The position numbers were made by a program, and so were the translations under genes. A stretch of DNA of 64,000 nt from contig NZ_BMJV01000006.1 in the NCBI RefSeq assembly GCF_014643635.1, positions 310,001-374,000 of the forward strand. The letters are read 5' to 3'. Of this stretch, positions 31,556 to 42,124 are shown piece after piece (position 1 is the first letter of the stretch; every line of letters begins with the position of its first letter). The notes beneath the pieces were generated by a model. The model saw only the letters and a list, made by a program, of their open reading frames with translations, searched no databases and was not told the origin of the DNA. Source of the stretch: Salipiger pallidus. GTDB lineage: Bacteria; Pseudomonadota; Alphaproteobacteria; Rhodobacterales; Rhodobacteraceae.

Positions 31556-34138
31556 ATGCCCAAGCAGGCGCGCCCCGAACAGGCCAGCCCCACCAGTTCC
31601 GGTCCCACCAGTTCCGAGGGTGATATTCTTGCTCCGGTGAAATGGCCCCTGCGCCTGACCCTGTGGGGTATGACCGCCGAACGCATCACCCGCGCCTTCT
31701 GGCCGCTGTGGTCCATCGTCATCGCCGCGCTGGCGGCGCTGATGCTGGGACTTCAGGACCTCGTCATGGTGGAATGGGTCTGGGGTACCGGTGCCGTGGC
31801 GCTGGCGGGGGCCGGCTGGGCCGCGTGGCGCGGCATCAGGATGATGCGCCTGCCGACGCGGGCGCAGGCGATCTCTCGCCTCGATGGGTCGATGACCGGC
31901 AACCCGATCCAGGCCGCGCTGGACGATCAGGCCATCGGTGCCGCCGACATGGGCTCGCAGGCCGTGTGGGACGCGCACCAATCACGCATGCGCAAGCGGC
32001 TTGCGGCGGCGAAAGCCGTCCAGCCCGACCTCAGGGTCGCCCGCGCCGATCCCTTTGCCCTGCGCTACGTCGCGCTGCTGGCGCTCGCGGCGGCGCTGAT
32101 CTTCGGCTCGGTCCTGCGGGTGTCGTCGGTCACCGCCATGGGCCCGTCGGGCAGCGATCTGGCCTCGGGCCCCGCGTGGGAAGGCTGGATGGAGCCGCCG
32201 GGCTACACCCGCATGCCGGCCGTCTATCTCAATGACATCACCGCCCCCGGCATCGACGTGCCCGAGGGCGCGCAGATCACCCTGCGCATGTATGGCGAGG
32301 TCGGCGCGCTCAGCGTCGAGGAAACCGTCTCGGGGCGTGATCCGAACCCGGATGTGGCGCAGGACACGGCGCAGGAATTCGCCATCGCACGGTCCGGAAG
32401 GCTTGCCATCGACGGGCCCGGCGGCCGTGCGTGGGACATCTCGGTCACCGCCGACACGCCGCCCACCATCCGCCGCGAGGGGGAAATCGAATCAAGCTAC
32501 GAGGGCGATGCCCAGATCCCCTTCGCTGCCACCGACGATTACGGCGTGGTGGCGGGCACCGCCCGGATCGAGCTGGCGCTTGACGAGGTGAACCGCTCCT
32601 ACCTTCTGGCGGCTGAGCCCGAGGCGCGCGAGGCGATCGAGGTGCAGCTGCCCATGCCGATCGCAGGCGACCGTACCGAATTCACCGAAGCGCTGGTCGA
32701 GAATTTCTCCCAACATGCGTGGGCCAATCTGCCCGTCACGATCTCCATGCGCGTGGAGGACGAGGCAGGGCAGGTTGGCGAAACCGCCCCCGAGGTCATC
32801 ACCCTTCCGGGGCGCAGATTCTTTGATCCTCTGGCCGCTGCGGTGATCGAGCAGCGCCGCGCCTTGCTCTGGACCCGTGATAACGCGCCCGACGTGGCGC
32901 AGATCCTGCGGGCGATCAGCTACCTGCCCGACGATGCCTTCCGCTCGGCGGTGCCTTACCTGAAGCTGCGCCACATCCTGCGGCAGGTGGAGGGTGACTT
33001 CACCACTGAGGCGCGGGACGAGGTGGTTCAGGCCATGTGGGATCTTGCCATCGAGCTGGAAGAGGGCGATCTGGCCTCCGCTCAGGAAAGGCTGCAACGG
33101 GCGCAGGAGCGTCTCGAAGAGGCGATGAAGAATGGCGCCTCCGAACAGGAGATTGCCGAGCTGATGCAGGAGCTGCGCGAAGCGACGGACGACTACCTCC
33201 GCCAGCTGTCGCGGCAGGCCCAGCAGCAGGGCGACCAGAACCCCGAGATGTCGCAGTCTCAGGACATGGTCGAGATGAGCCAGAACGACCTTCAAGGCAT
33301 GATGGACCGCATTCAGGAGCTCATGGAGGAAGGCCGCATGGACGAGGCCGCCGAAGCGCTGCGTCAGCTTCAGGAAATGATGGAGAACATGCAGGTCACC
33401 CAGGGCCAGCAGGGCCAGTCGTCCGGCGAGCAGGCCATGGAAGGCCTTGGTGAGACGCTGCGCGAACAGCAGGGTCTGTCGGACGAGGCGTTCCGCGAGC
33501 TGCAGGAGCAGTACAATCCCGGCCAGCAAGGGCAGCAGGGCCAACAGGGTATGCAAGGCCAGCAAGGTCAGGGTCAGCAGGGCCAACAGCAGGGACAGGG
33601 CGAGGATGGTCAGCAGGGTCAGGGGGGGCAACAGTCTCTCGAGGATAGCCTTGCCCAGCGGCAGCAGCAGCTGCGCAACGAGCTGAACCGCCAGAGCCAG
33701 AACCTTCCCGGTGCCGGCACCGAGGCCGGCGAGGCCGCGCGAGATCAGCTTGGCCGCGCCGGAGAGGCCATGGACGGTGCCGAAGAGGCGCTGCGTGACG
33801 GTGATCTTCCCGGTGCCATCGACCGGCAGAGCCAGGCCATGGAAGCGCTTCGCGAGGGCATGCGGTCTCTTGGCGAGGCGATGGCTCAGCAAGGCCAGCA
33901 GCAGGGCGAGGGCCAGCAAGGCCAGATGGAAGGCGGAGATCCGGGCCAGCAGCGCGACCCGCTGGGCCGCAACGCGGGGGCCAACGGTCAGCTTGGCAGC
34001 GATGAGAGCATGGTGCAGGACGAGGACGTCTACCGTCGCGCCCGAGAACTGCTGGACGAGATCCGCCGCCGTTCCGGCGACGGCGAACGTCCCCAAGAGG
34101 AACTCGACTACCTCGAGCGACTCCTCGAACGGTTCTGA
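31556..34138 (+). CDS. TIGR02302 family membrane protein
   Basis: An 860-residue protein. Membrane helices lie near residues 45-80 and 165-185, followed by a periplasmic-type region and helical charged segments. From about residue 540 the sequence is Gln/Glu/Met-rich, and near 655-695 it becomes a Gly-Gln low-complexity stretch (QGQQGQQG repeats). Alphaproteobacterial TIGR02302 proteins share this layout; their role is not known. Two terminator-like hairpins follow in the next 210 bases. Confidence 0.85.
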   Translation: MPKQARPEQASPTSSGPTSSEGDILAPVKWPLRLTLWGMTAERITRAFWPLWSIVIAALAALMLGLQDLVMVEWVWGTGAVALAGAGWAAWRGIRMMRLPTRAQAISRLDGSMTGNPIQAALDDQAIGAADMGSQAVWDAHQSRMRKRLAAAKAVQPDLRVARADPFALRYVALLALAAALIFGSVLRVSSVTAMGPSGSDLASGPAWEGWMEPPGYTRMPAVYLNDITAPGIDVPEGAQITLRMYGEVGALSVEETVSGRDPNPDVAQDTAQEFAIARSGRLAIDGPGGRAWDISVTADTPPTIRREGEIESSYEGDAQIPFAATDDYGVVAGTARIELALDEVNRSYLLAAEPEAREAIEVQLPMPIAGDRTEFTEALVENFSQHAWANLPVTISMRVEDEAGQVGETAPEVITLPGRRFFDPLAAAVIEQRRALLWTRDNAPDVAQILRAISYLPDDAFRSAVPYLKLRHILRQVEGDFTTEARDEVVQAMWDLAIELEEGDLASAQERLQRAQERLEEAMKNGASEQEIAELMQELREATDDYLRQLSRQAQQQGDQNPEMSQSQDMVEMSQNDLQGMMDRIQELMEEGRMDEAAEALRQLQEMMENMQVTQGQQGQSSGEQAMEGLGETLREQQGLSDEAFRELQEQYNPGQQGQQGQQGMQGQQGQGQQGQQQGQGEDGQQGQGGQQSLEDSLAQRQQQLRNELNRQSQNLPGAGTEAGEAARDQLGRAGEAMDGAEEALRDGDLPGAIDRQSQAMEALREGMRSLGEAMAQQGQQQGEGQQGQMEGGDPGQQRDPLGRNAGANGQLGSDESMVQDEDVYRRARELLDEIRRRSGDGERPQEELDYLERLLERF

Positions 34139-34285
34139 TGCGGCTCCGCATGTGCGGGGCGGCCCTCAGCAGATGTGGGTCGGGCGGGAAGCTTCAGGCT
34201 TTGGCTCCGCATGCGTGGGATGGCCTCGTGCGGCCTGGCCTTGGTTTGCTTCACCTCGCTGACTGATGCAAAAGCGGCACGGGCT

Positions 34286-34303
34286 GACGCCTCTTGGCGT
34301 TTT
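34286..34303 (+). terminator. weak terminator-like hairpin
   Basis: ACGCC-TCTT-GGCGT with a following run of T (34300-34303). It lies about 150 bases after the TIGR02302 stop. Confidence 0.5.
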
Positions 34304-34322
34304 CACGATAAAGGCGCTGGCG

Positions 34323-34347
34323 AAACGCGGCACCGGTCCGCGTTTTT
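34323..34347 (+). terminator. terminator-like hairpin
   Basis: AAACGCGG (34323-34330) pairs with CCGCGTTT (34338-34345), followed by further T to 34347. The stem also gives an A run on the other strand, so it could work in both directions. Confidence 0.65.
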
Positions 34348-34527
34348 CCGCTCGGAGCGGAGGCGTGGTTCGCACTGACGCTCGGAGCCTGGCATATGGC
34401 ATTTGTCGTCTGACACCATTCGGCGCGTCCACGAGGAAAGCTGGTGCCGTCGTCCTGCGGCGCTCCGCGTATCGGCTGGTCAGTGTGGGTTCTGAGGTTC
34501 GATACCTGCTTGGCAGCTGTGATCTTG

Positions 34528-34735
34528 CATGTCCCGATGTTTCGATGTTTCGATGTTTCGATGTTTCGATGTTTCGATGTTTCGATGTTTCGATGTTTCG
34601 ATGTTTCGATGTTTCGATGTTTCGATGTTTCGATGTTTCGATGTTTCGATGTTTCGATGTTTCGATGTTTCGATGTTTCGATGTTTCGATGTTTCGATGT
34701 TTCGATGTTTCGATGTCTCGATGTCTCGATGTCCC
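34528..34735. repeat. octanucleotide tandem array, unit GATGTTTC
   Basis: Twenty-two perfect head-to-tail copies of GATGTTTC fill 34536-34711. Two GATGTCTC units and one GATGTCCC follow to 34735, and a CATGTCCC variant precedes at 34528, giving about 26 units in 208 bases. Degenerate units only at the edges suggest recent expansion. Because the unit is 8 bases, every frame repeats an 8-residue peptide and none has a stop. Such arrays can change length by slippage. The array ends 143 bases before the MarR-GNAT start. Confidence 0.97.
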
Positions 34736-34807
34736 AGTGTCCAGCCTCGCGCGGCATCCGTCCTCCGAATGCGCTCCGGATGCTATGCAGGATCACGGCC
34801 CACATCT

Positions 34808-34821
34808 CTGACATGAGTCAG
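34808..34821. promoter_or_regulatory. palindrome CTGAC-ATGA-GTCAG (candidate operator 1)
   Basis: A perfect 5-bp-arm dyad with a 4-base centre. An identical-arm palindrome lies 36 bases downstream. Both are preceded by TCT. They sit 58 and 22 bases before the MarR-GNAT start, the expected place for an operator of an autoregulated MarR protein. Confidence 0.55.
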
Positions 34822-34843
34822 CTATTGCTCTTGGTAGCCCTCT

Positions 34844-34857
34844 CTGACAAAAGTCAG
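34844..34857. promoter_or_regulatory. palindrome CTGAC-AAAA-GTCAG (candidate operator 2)
   Basis: Same arms as the upstream site, extended by one more paired base on each side (T/A). It ends 21 bases before the ATG of the MarR-GNAT gene, so a bound protein could block the promoter or ribosome site. Confidence 0.55.
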
Positions 34858-34878
34858 AAAAATTGCGCCGGAGCCGTC

Positions 34879-35778
34879 ATGTCTAACACCTCATCTTCCG
34901 ACCTGCTTAACAATGCCGTAGCCCGCACACGTCGGTTCCACCGCGCGGTGACCACCGAGGCCGGGGTGCTCGACGACAGCTTCCTTGGTCGTGGCCGACC
35001 GCTGGGACCGGCGCGGGTGCTCAACGCCATCGGACATGGCCGTCGCGACGTGACCGAGATCCGTGGTTATCTCGGGCTCGATTCCGGGCTGATGAGCCGC
35101 CTGCTGCGCGGTCTGGAGGATGAGGGCCTTGTCACCGTCAGCCCCGATCCGCAGGATGCCCGCCGTCGCCTTGCTGCGCTCACCACGAAAGGGGCGGAAG
35201 AGTTCGCCGCCTATGATGCGCTGTCCGACGATCAGGCGGCGCGGATCCTTGCCCGCTATCCCCGCCCCGAGACGCTTCTGGCAGCCATGGACATCGTTGC
35301 CACCGCCCTTGGAATCGAGCGCACCGAGATCATCGAGACCGACCCCCGCGATCCCCGTGCCGTCGCCTGCCTGAGCGCCTATTACGAAGAGCTGGGACAG
35401 CGGCTGAAGACTGGATTCGACGTGTCGCTGTCCGCCGATCCCGAGGCCACGGCCATGATGTCCCCGCGGGGGGCCTTCCTTGTGGCGATCAGCGACGGCA
35501 TGCCCATTGGCTGTGTCGGGCTCAAGGGCACCGACAAGGGCTATGCCGAGGTCAAGCGCCTGTGGACCGCGCCCTCCGCCCGGGGGATGGGGCTGGCAAA
35601 GCGGCTGATGGCCGTGCTCGAGGACAGGGCGCGCGATCTTGGCATCGGGCTGCTCCGGCTCGACAGCAACAGCGCGCTGCCCGAGGCCATCGCCATGTAC
35701 CGCAGTGCCGGATGGACAGAAATCGACCGCTTCAACGATGATCCCTACCCGGACCACTTCTTCGAAAAGGCGCTTTAG
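34879..35778 (+). CDS. MarR-GNAT fusion: regulator plus acetyltransferase
   Basis: A 299-residue protein. Residues about 1-145 form a MarR-type winged helix (LGPARVLNAIGHGRRDVTEI, GLDSGLMSRLLRGLEDEGLV, DARRRLAALTTKG). Residues about 150-299 form a GNAT acetyltransferase with the acetyl-CoA loop ARGMGLAKR and a YRSAGW segment. Such fusions probably couple metabolite acetylation or sensing to transcription. The frame is open through the octamer array upstream, but the family start is at 34879. Twin palindromes upstream suggest autoregulation. Confidence 0.88.
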   Translation: MSNTSSSDLLNNAVARTRRFHRAVTTEAGVLDDSFLGRGRPLGPARVLNAIGHGRRDVTEIRGYLGLDSGLMSRLLRGLEDEGLVTVSPDPQDARRRLAALTTKGAEEFAAYDALSDDQAARILARYPRPETLLAAMDIVATALGIERTEIIETDPRDPRAVACLSAYYEELGQRLKTGFDVSLSADPEATAMMSPRGAFLVAISDGMPIGCVGLKGTDKGYAEVKRLWTAPSARGMGLAKRLMAVLEDRARDLGIGLLRLDSNSALPEAIAMYRSAGWTEIDRFNDDPYPDHFFEKAL

Positions 35779-35958
35779 CCGCGATCTCTGCCCAAGGTTC
35801 CCGGCCCAGCACTCCCGCCCGACAAATCCGGCCCGGTTGTGTCGCCTTGCAGAGCGCGCAAGGCTGGGTGCCACGGGGCCGAAACCATCCACAGCCCCCT
35901 TTGTTTTTCGCGCCGAATCCTGTATGGGGGGCGCTTCCTCAGCCAAAGGATCGACGCC

Positions 35959-37146
35959 ATGGCCGCAGATGCGCCCATCACCCAGGACCTGGTGACCATT
36001 CCCCGCAAGCTGCCCGATGGCGGCAAGGTGAACCTCGTTGGGCTCACCCGCACCGCCATGCGCGACGCGCTCATTGCCATGGGCACGCCGGAAAAGCAGG
36101 CCAAGATGCGGGTGAACCAGCTGTGGCAGTGGATCTACCACTGGGGCGTGCGCGAGTTCTCGGCGATGACCAACCTCGCCAAGGACTACCGCGCCAAGCT
36201 CGAAGAGCATTTCGAGATCACGCTCCCCGAGATCGTGTCCAAGAACGTCTCGACCGACGGCACCCGCAAGTATCTTGTCCGCATCGCCGGCGGCCACGAG
36301 GTCGAGGTGGTCTACATCCCTGAGACCGATCGCGGCACCCTGTGCATCTCGAGCCAGGTGGGCTGCACGCTGACCTGTTCGTTCTGCCACACCGGCACGC
36401 AGAAGCTGGTGCGCAACCTGACCGCCGGCGAGATCGTCGGGCAGGTGATGCTGGCGCGCGATGACCTTGACGAATGGCCCGCCCCGGGCACCGGCACCGG
36501 CGACAAGGGCCCGCGCCTTCTGTCGAACATCGTGCTGATGGGCATGGGCGAGCCGCTCTACAACTTCGACAACGTGCGTGATGCCATGAAGATCGTCATG
36601 GACGGCGAGGGCATCGCCCTGTCGCGCCGCCGGATCACGCTGTCGACCTCGGGTGTCGTGCCGGAAATCGCCAAATGTGCCGAGGAAATCGGCTGCCTGA
36701 TGGCGGTGAGCTTCCACGCCACCACCGACGAGGTGCGCAACAAGCTGGTGCCGATCAACAAGCGCTGGAACATCGAAGAGCTGCTGAACGCCCTGCGCGA
36801 ATACCCGCGCCTGTCGAACTCCGAGCGGATCACTTTTGAATATGTGATGCTCAAGGATGTGAACGACACCGACGCCGATGCGCGCCGCCTCGTGAACCTA
36901 ATCAAGGGCATCCCGGCCAAGATCAACCTGATCCCCTTCAATGAATGGCCCGGCGCGCCCTACGAGCGGTCGGACTGGGAGCGGATCGAGCGTTTTGCCG
37001 ACATCGTGCACAAGGCCGGTTACGCCTCGCCCATCCGTACCCCGCGCGGCGAGGACATCATGGCCGCCTGCGGTCAGCTTAAGTCCGCGACCGAGCGCGC
37101 CCGCAAGTCCCGCGCCCAGATCGCGGCGGAAACCGGCACCGCCTGA
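35959..37146 (+). CDS. rlmN: 23S rRNA/tRNA adenine-C2 methyltransferase RlmN
   Basis: A 395-residue radical SAM enzyme. The cluster ligands are Cys136, Cys140 and Cys143 in CTLTCSFC, and the C-terminal Cys371 (DIMAACGQL) matches the methyl-carrying Cys. [14 protein letters not shown] and [10 protein letters not shown] are family marks. The start at 35959 removes a non-coding extension. Three inverted repeats follow before copA. Confidence 0.95.
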   Translation: MAADAPITQDLVTIPRKLPDGGKVNLVGLTRTAMRDALIAMGTPEKQAKMRVNQLWQWIYHWGVREFSAMTNLAKDYRAKLEEHFEITLPEIVSKNVSTDGTRKYLVRIAGGHEVEVVYIPETDRGTLCISSQVGCTLTCSFCHTGTQKLVRNLTAGEIVGQVMLARDDLDEWPAPGTGTGDKGPRLLSNIVLMGMGEPLYNFDNVRDAMKIVMDGEGIALSRRRITLSTSGVVPEIAKCAEEIGCLMAVSFHATTDEVRNKLVPINKRWNIEELLNALREYPRLSNSERITFEYVMLKDVNDTDADARRLVNLIKGIPAKINLIPFNEWPGAPYERSDWERIERFADIVHKAGYASPIRTPRGEDIMAACGQLKSATERARKSRAQIAAETGTA

Positions 37147-37154
37147 TCCGGCCT

Positions 37155-37278
37155 GCCTTCCATCAACGGAAGGCACCGGCGACACCCGCCGCGAGCGGCC
37201 TCGCGGCGGCAGGCTGCGCGGGAGCGGGCCACCGAGAGAACACGCCAGAGGCGCCGCGAAATCTTCGCCGGCGCCTCT
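37155..37278. repeat. three consecutive perfect inverted repeats
   Basis: Stem 1 GCCTTCC/GGAAGGC (37155-37174), stem 2 CCGCCGCGAG/CTCGCGGCGG with loop CGGC (37186-37209), stem 3 AGAGGCGCCG/CGGCGCCTCT (37247-37278). Stem 1 and stem 2 probably end rlmN transcription. The last base of stem 3 is the first T of the copA -35 element, so the third hairpin abuts the promoter. Confidence 0.7.
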
Positions 37279-37308
37279 TGACCTTACAGTGACTGGAAGC
37301 CTTATCTG
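37278..37308 (+). promoter_or_regulatory. CueR/MerR-type promoter of copA
   Basis: A -35 TTGACC (37278-37283) and a -10 TATCTG (37303-37308) are separated by 19 bases, the long spacer typical of MerR-family promoters. Between them lies an imperfect dyad with CCTTACAGTGACTGGAAGCC. CueR binds such spacers and untwists them when copper is present. copA starts at 37352. Confidence 0.75.
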
Positions 37309-37351
37309 ACCTGTCATCCCCCTGATGCGTGGGGTGAACAGGAGAAAGATC

Positions 37352-39825
<2,474 letters not shown>

Positions 39826-39829
<4 letters not shown>

Positions 39830-40224
39830 ACATCGGAGACGTTGCCGCCCGTTCGGGCCTGCCCGCCAAGACCATCCGCTATTACGAGGACATCGGCCTC
39901 GTGACCCCGAAGCGTAGCGAAAACGGCTACCGCGCCTTCGCCGAAGCGGATCTGCACAAGTTGGCCTTTCTCGCACGGGCGCGGGCGCTGGGGTTCAGCA
40001 TCGAGGATTGCCGCGCCCTTCTGGGACTTTACGAGGATGACGCCCGCGCCAGCGCCGATGTGCGCAAGCTGGCGGTGTCGCACCTTGCCGAGATCGAGGA
40101 CAAGATCGCCCAGCTGCGCGAGATGCAGGCCACGCTGCAGGTGCTGGTCGATGCCTGCCACGGCGACAACCGCCCTGACTGCCCGATCCTCGCAGGGCTG
40201 TCGACGACCCCGCGCGGCGGCTGA
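39826..40224 (+). CDS. cueR: copper-responsive MerR-family regulator CueR
   Basis: A 132-residue MerR regulator. The N-terminal helix-turn-helix (MNIGDVAARSGLPAKTIRYYE) is followed by a dimerisation helix and a metal loop with Cys111 and Cys119 in CHGDNRPDCPI, the same spacing as the two ligands of known CueR. It senses Cu(I), Ag(I) or Au(I). It is co-translated with copA and presumably acts on the promoter at 37278. Confidence 0.93.
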
Positions 40225-40424
40225 TGCGGCGATGTCTTGGGGCCGACAAGCCAATCTGCCAATACCGGCGATGACCTTGGCACGCTCGCCGTCAGTACCT
40301 TGCGATGGGCAAGCCGGCGCTCGCGCAGTGGCCTTCGATCCTTAAGCAAAAGGGGCAGGGGGTACGCGGGCTGATGAATCGCGAGGCTCGCCGGCACACG
40401 GGCGCCCCGAGGGCTCGGCGGCGT

Positions 40425-41180
40425 CTACCGCGCCACCACCACCTTGCGGCCACGATGTTCCAGTAGCTCGAAGGGCGTGTCGAAGACTTCGCGCAGAGTG
40501 GGCTCGGTCAGCAGCTCGTGGCTGGTGTCCTGTGCCACGATCCGCCCGTCCTTCATCGCGACGATGTGGTCGGCCCAGCCCGCCGCCGCGTTGATGTCGT
40601 GCAGCACGATGACGATGCTGCGCGCCCCGTCCCGCGACAGCCCGTGCAGCCGCGCCATCAGGTCCCGCGCATGGCGCGGATCGAGTGCGTTCAGAGGTTC
40701 GTCCAGCAGCATCCATGGCGTGTCCTGCGCCCATGTCATGGCGATGAACGCCCGCTGGCGTTGACCGCCCGACAGAGTGGCGATGGTGCGCTCTGCGAGG
40801 TCGGTCAGAGAAAAGGCGGTTAGTGCCCGTTCGACCATGTCACGATCTTCGGCCTTTGGGCGGCCCTGATGATGCGGCCAGCGGCCAAAGCTTACCAGGT
40901 CGCGCACGCTCAGGCGGCTGACCAGCACCGGCGATTGCTGCAGCAGGGCGACAACGCGGGCGCGCTCCTCGGGGCGCACGGCCAGCGGGTCGATGCCGTC
41001 AATGCGCACGGACCCGGCAGAGGGCGTCTCCAGCCCCGACAGGCAATGCAGCAGCGTCGACTTGCCCGCGCCGTTGGGGCCGATGAGGGCGGTGATCCCG
41101 CCCTTCTCGATCCGGGTCGAGACATCGTGCAGGATACGGGTGTCGCCCGCAGCGTAGCTCAGGTTGGACACCTCGATCAT
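40425..41180 (-). CDS. iron-siderophore ABC transporter ATP-binding protein
   Basis: A 251-residue ATPase with Walker A GPNGAGKSTLLH, signature LSGGQRQRAFIAM, Walker B WMLLDEPLNALD and the D-loop/H-loop (LHDIN). It belongs to the FecE/FepC type. It ends the four-gene minus-strand set and overlaps the preceding permease gene by four bases. Confidence 0.92.
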   Translation of the reverse strand: MIEVSNLSYAAGDTRILHDVSTRIEKGGITALIGPNGAGKSTLLHCLSGLETPSAGSVRIDGIDPLAVRPEERARVVALLQQSPVLVSRLSVRDLVSFGRWPHHQGRPKAEDRDMVERALTAFSLTDLAERTIATLSGGQRQRAFIAMTWAQDTPWMLLDEPLNALDPRHARDLMARLHGLSRDGARSIVIVLHDINAAAGWADHIVAMKDGRIVAQDTSHELLTEPTLREVFDTPFELLEHRGRKVVVAR

Positions 41181-42124
41181 CGGCGCGCCTTTTTCTGAAG
41201 GACGAGGGCAAGGAACAACAGCCCTCCAAAGAATTCCACGATCACCGCCAGCGCCGATTGCGCGCCCATCAGCCGCTCGAACACGAACTGCCCGGCAACG
41301 AGGATCAGCGCCCCGATCAGCGCGGCGGCGGGCAGCAGCACCGCGTGGCGGTGCGTGTTCGTCAGGCGGCGGGCAAGGCTTGCGGTCAGCAGGCCAAGGA
41401 AGGTGATCGGCCCCACGAGGGCGGTGGACACGGACACCATCGCCGCCATCAAGAGCAGAGCCATCATCACCACACGGTCATGGTTCAGACCGAGCCCCCG
41501 CGCGGTTTCCCGGCCCAGCCCCGCCACGTCTAGCGCCGGCGCCATGCGCAGCGCCGCGGCGAGCGAGGCCAGAAGCACCATGGCAGACACCGCAAGCTGG
41601 CCGTTGTCCACGTTGCCGAAGCTGGCAAAGATCGCCTGTTGCACCACGGCAAATTCCGACGGATCCATCATGCGCTGCACCATCTCGGCCAGCCCGCGCA
41701 GCAGCACGCCAAGGATGACGCCGGTGAGAATCATCTTGGTGATGTCCCGGGCATCGCGCCGCAACAGCAGCCCGAAGAGGGCGGCGGAACAGACCGCAAG
41801 CGCCACGAGCTCCATCAGGAAACGCAGGCCCCCGGGAATCTGCGCCGCGCCGACACCGCCAAGCGCCACCACAAGCAGCGTCTGAAGCAGCACAAAAAGC
41901 GCGTCGAACCCCACGAGGCCCGGCGTCAGCAGCCGGTTGCCCGCAACGGTCTGGAACAGCACCGTGGCCGCGCCGGTGGCGGCCCCGACGCAGACCAGCG
42001 CCCCCAGCTTGGCGGCGCGCAGTTCGAGGATGAAGCCGTAAGGCGCGCGGATCTGCCACGCGAGGAAGCCCGCGCAGATCATCAGCAGCCCGAGGCCAAG
42101 GAAGAGAACACGACGCTCAGCCAT
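41177..42124 (-). CDS. iron-siderophore ABC transporter permease (FecCD type), second
   Basis: A 315-residue membrane protein with about nine helices of the FecCD fold; GPITFLGLLTASLARRL matches the coupling-loop region. The ATG at 42124 is chosen over 42145 because it lies just inside the preceding gene's end, an eight-base overlap. Forms the channel together with the other permease. Confidence 0.9.
   Translation of the reverse strand: MAERRVLFLGLGLLMICAGFLAWQIRAPYGFILELRAAKLGALVCVGAATGAATVLFQTVAGNRLLTPGLVGFDALFVLLQTLLVVALGGVGAAQIPGGLRFLMELVALAVCSAALFGLLLRRDARDITKMILTGVILGVLLRGLAEMVQRMMDPSEFAVVQQAIFASFGNVDNGQLAVSAMVLLASLAAALRMAPALDVAGLGRETARGLGLNHDRVVMMALLLMAAMVSVSTALVGPITFLGLLTASLARRLTNTHRHAVLLPAAALIGALILVAGQFVFERLMGAQSALAVIVEFFGGLLFLALVLQKKARR

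Larger units (their letters stand above)
34139..34878. other. 740-base non-coding region with hairpins, octamer array and palindromes
   Basis: No convincing gene. It holds, in order, two terminator-like hairpins (34286, 34323), about 180 bases without clear features, the GATGTTTC array (34528-34735), and two CTGAC-N4-GTCAG palindromes (34808, 34844) just before the MarR-GNAT gene. Open frames pass through the array in all three plus-strand frames because the 8-bp unit contains no stop in any phase. Confidence 0.7.

Noticed and set aside
34528-34735. CRISPR array
   Set aside because: Units are 8 bases and directly adjacent; there are no spacers and no cas genes.
34528-34735. Plasmid-type iterons or a replication origin
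   Set aside because: Units are too short for iterons, and no rep gene, DnaA-box cluster or partition gene is near.
34444-34878. DVSMFRCF and ETSKHRNI repeat peptides as real repeat proteins
   Set aside because: They are produced by reading an 8-base repeat that lacks stops in any frame. Nothing else in these frames looks coding.
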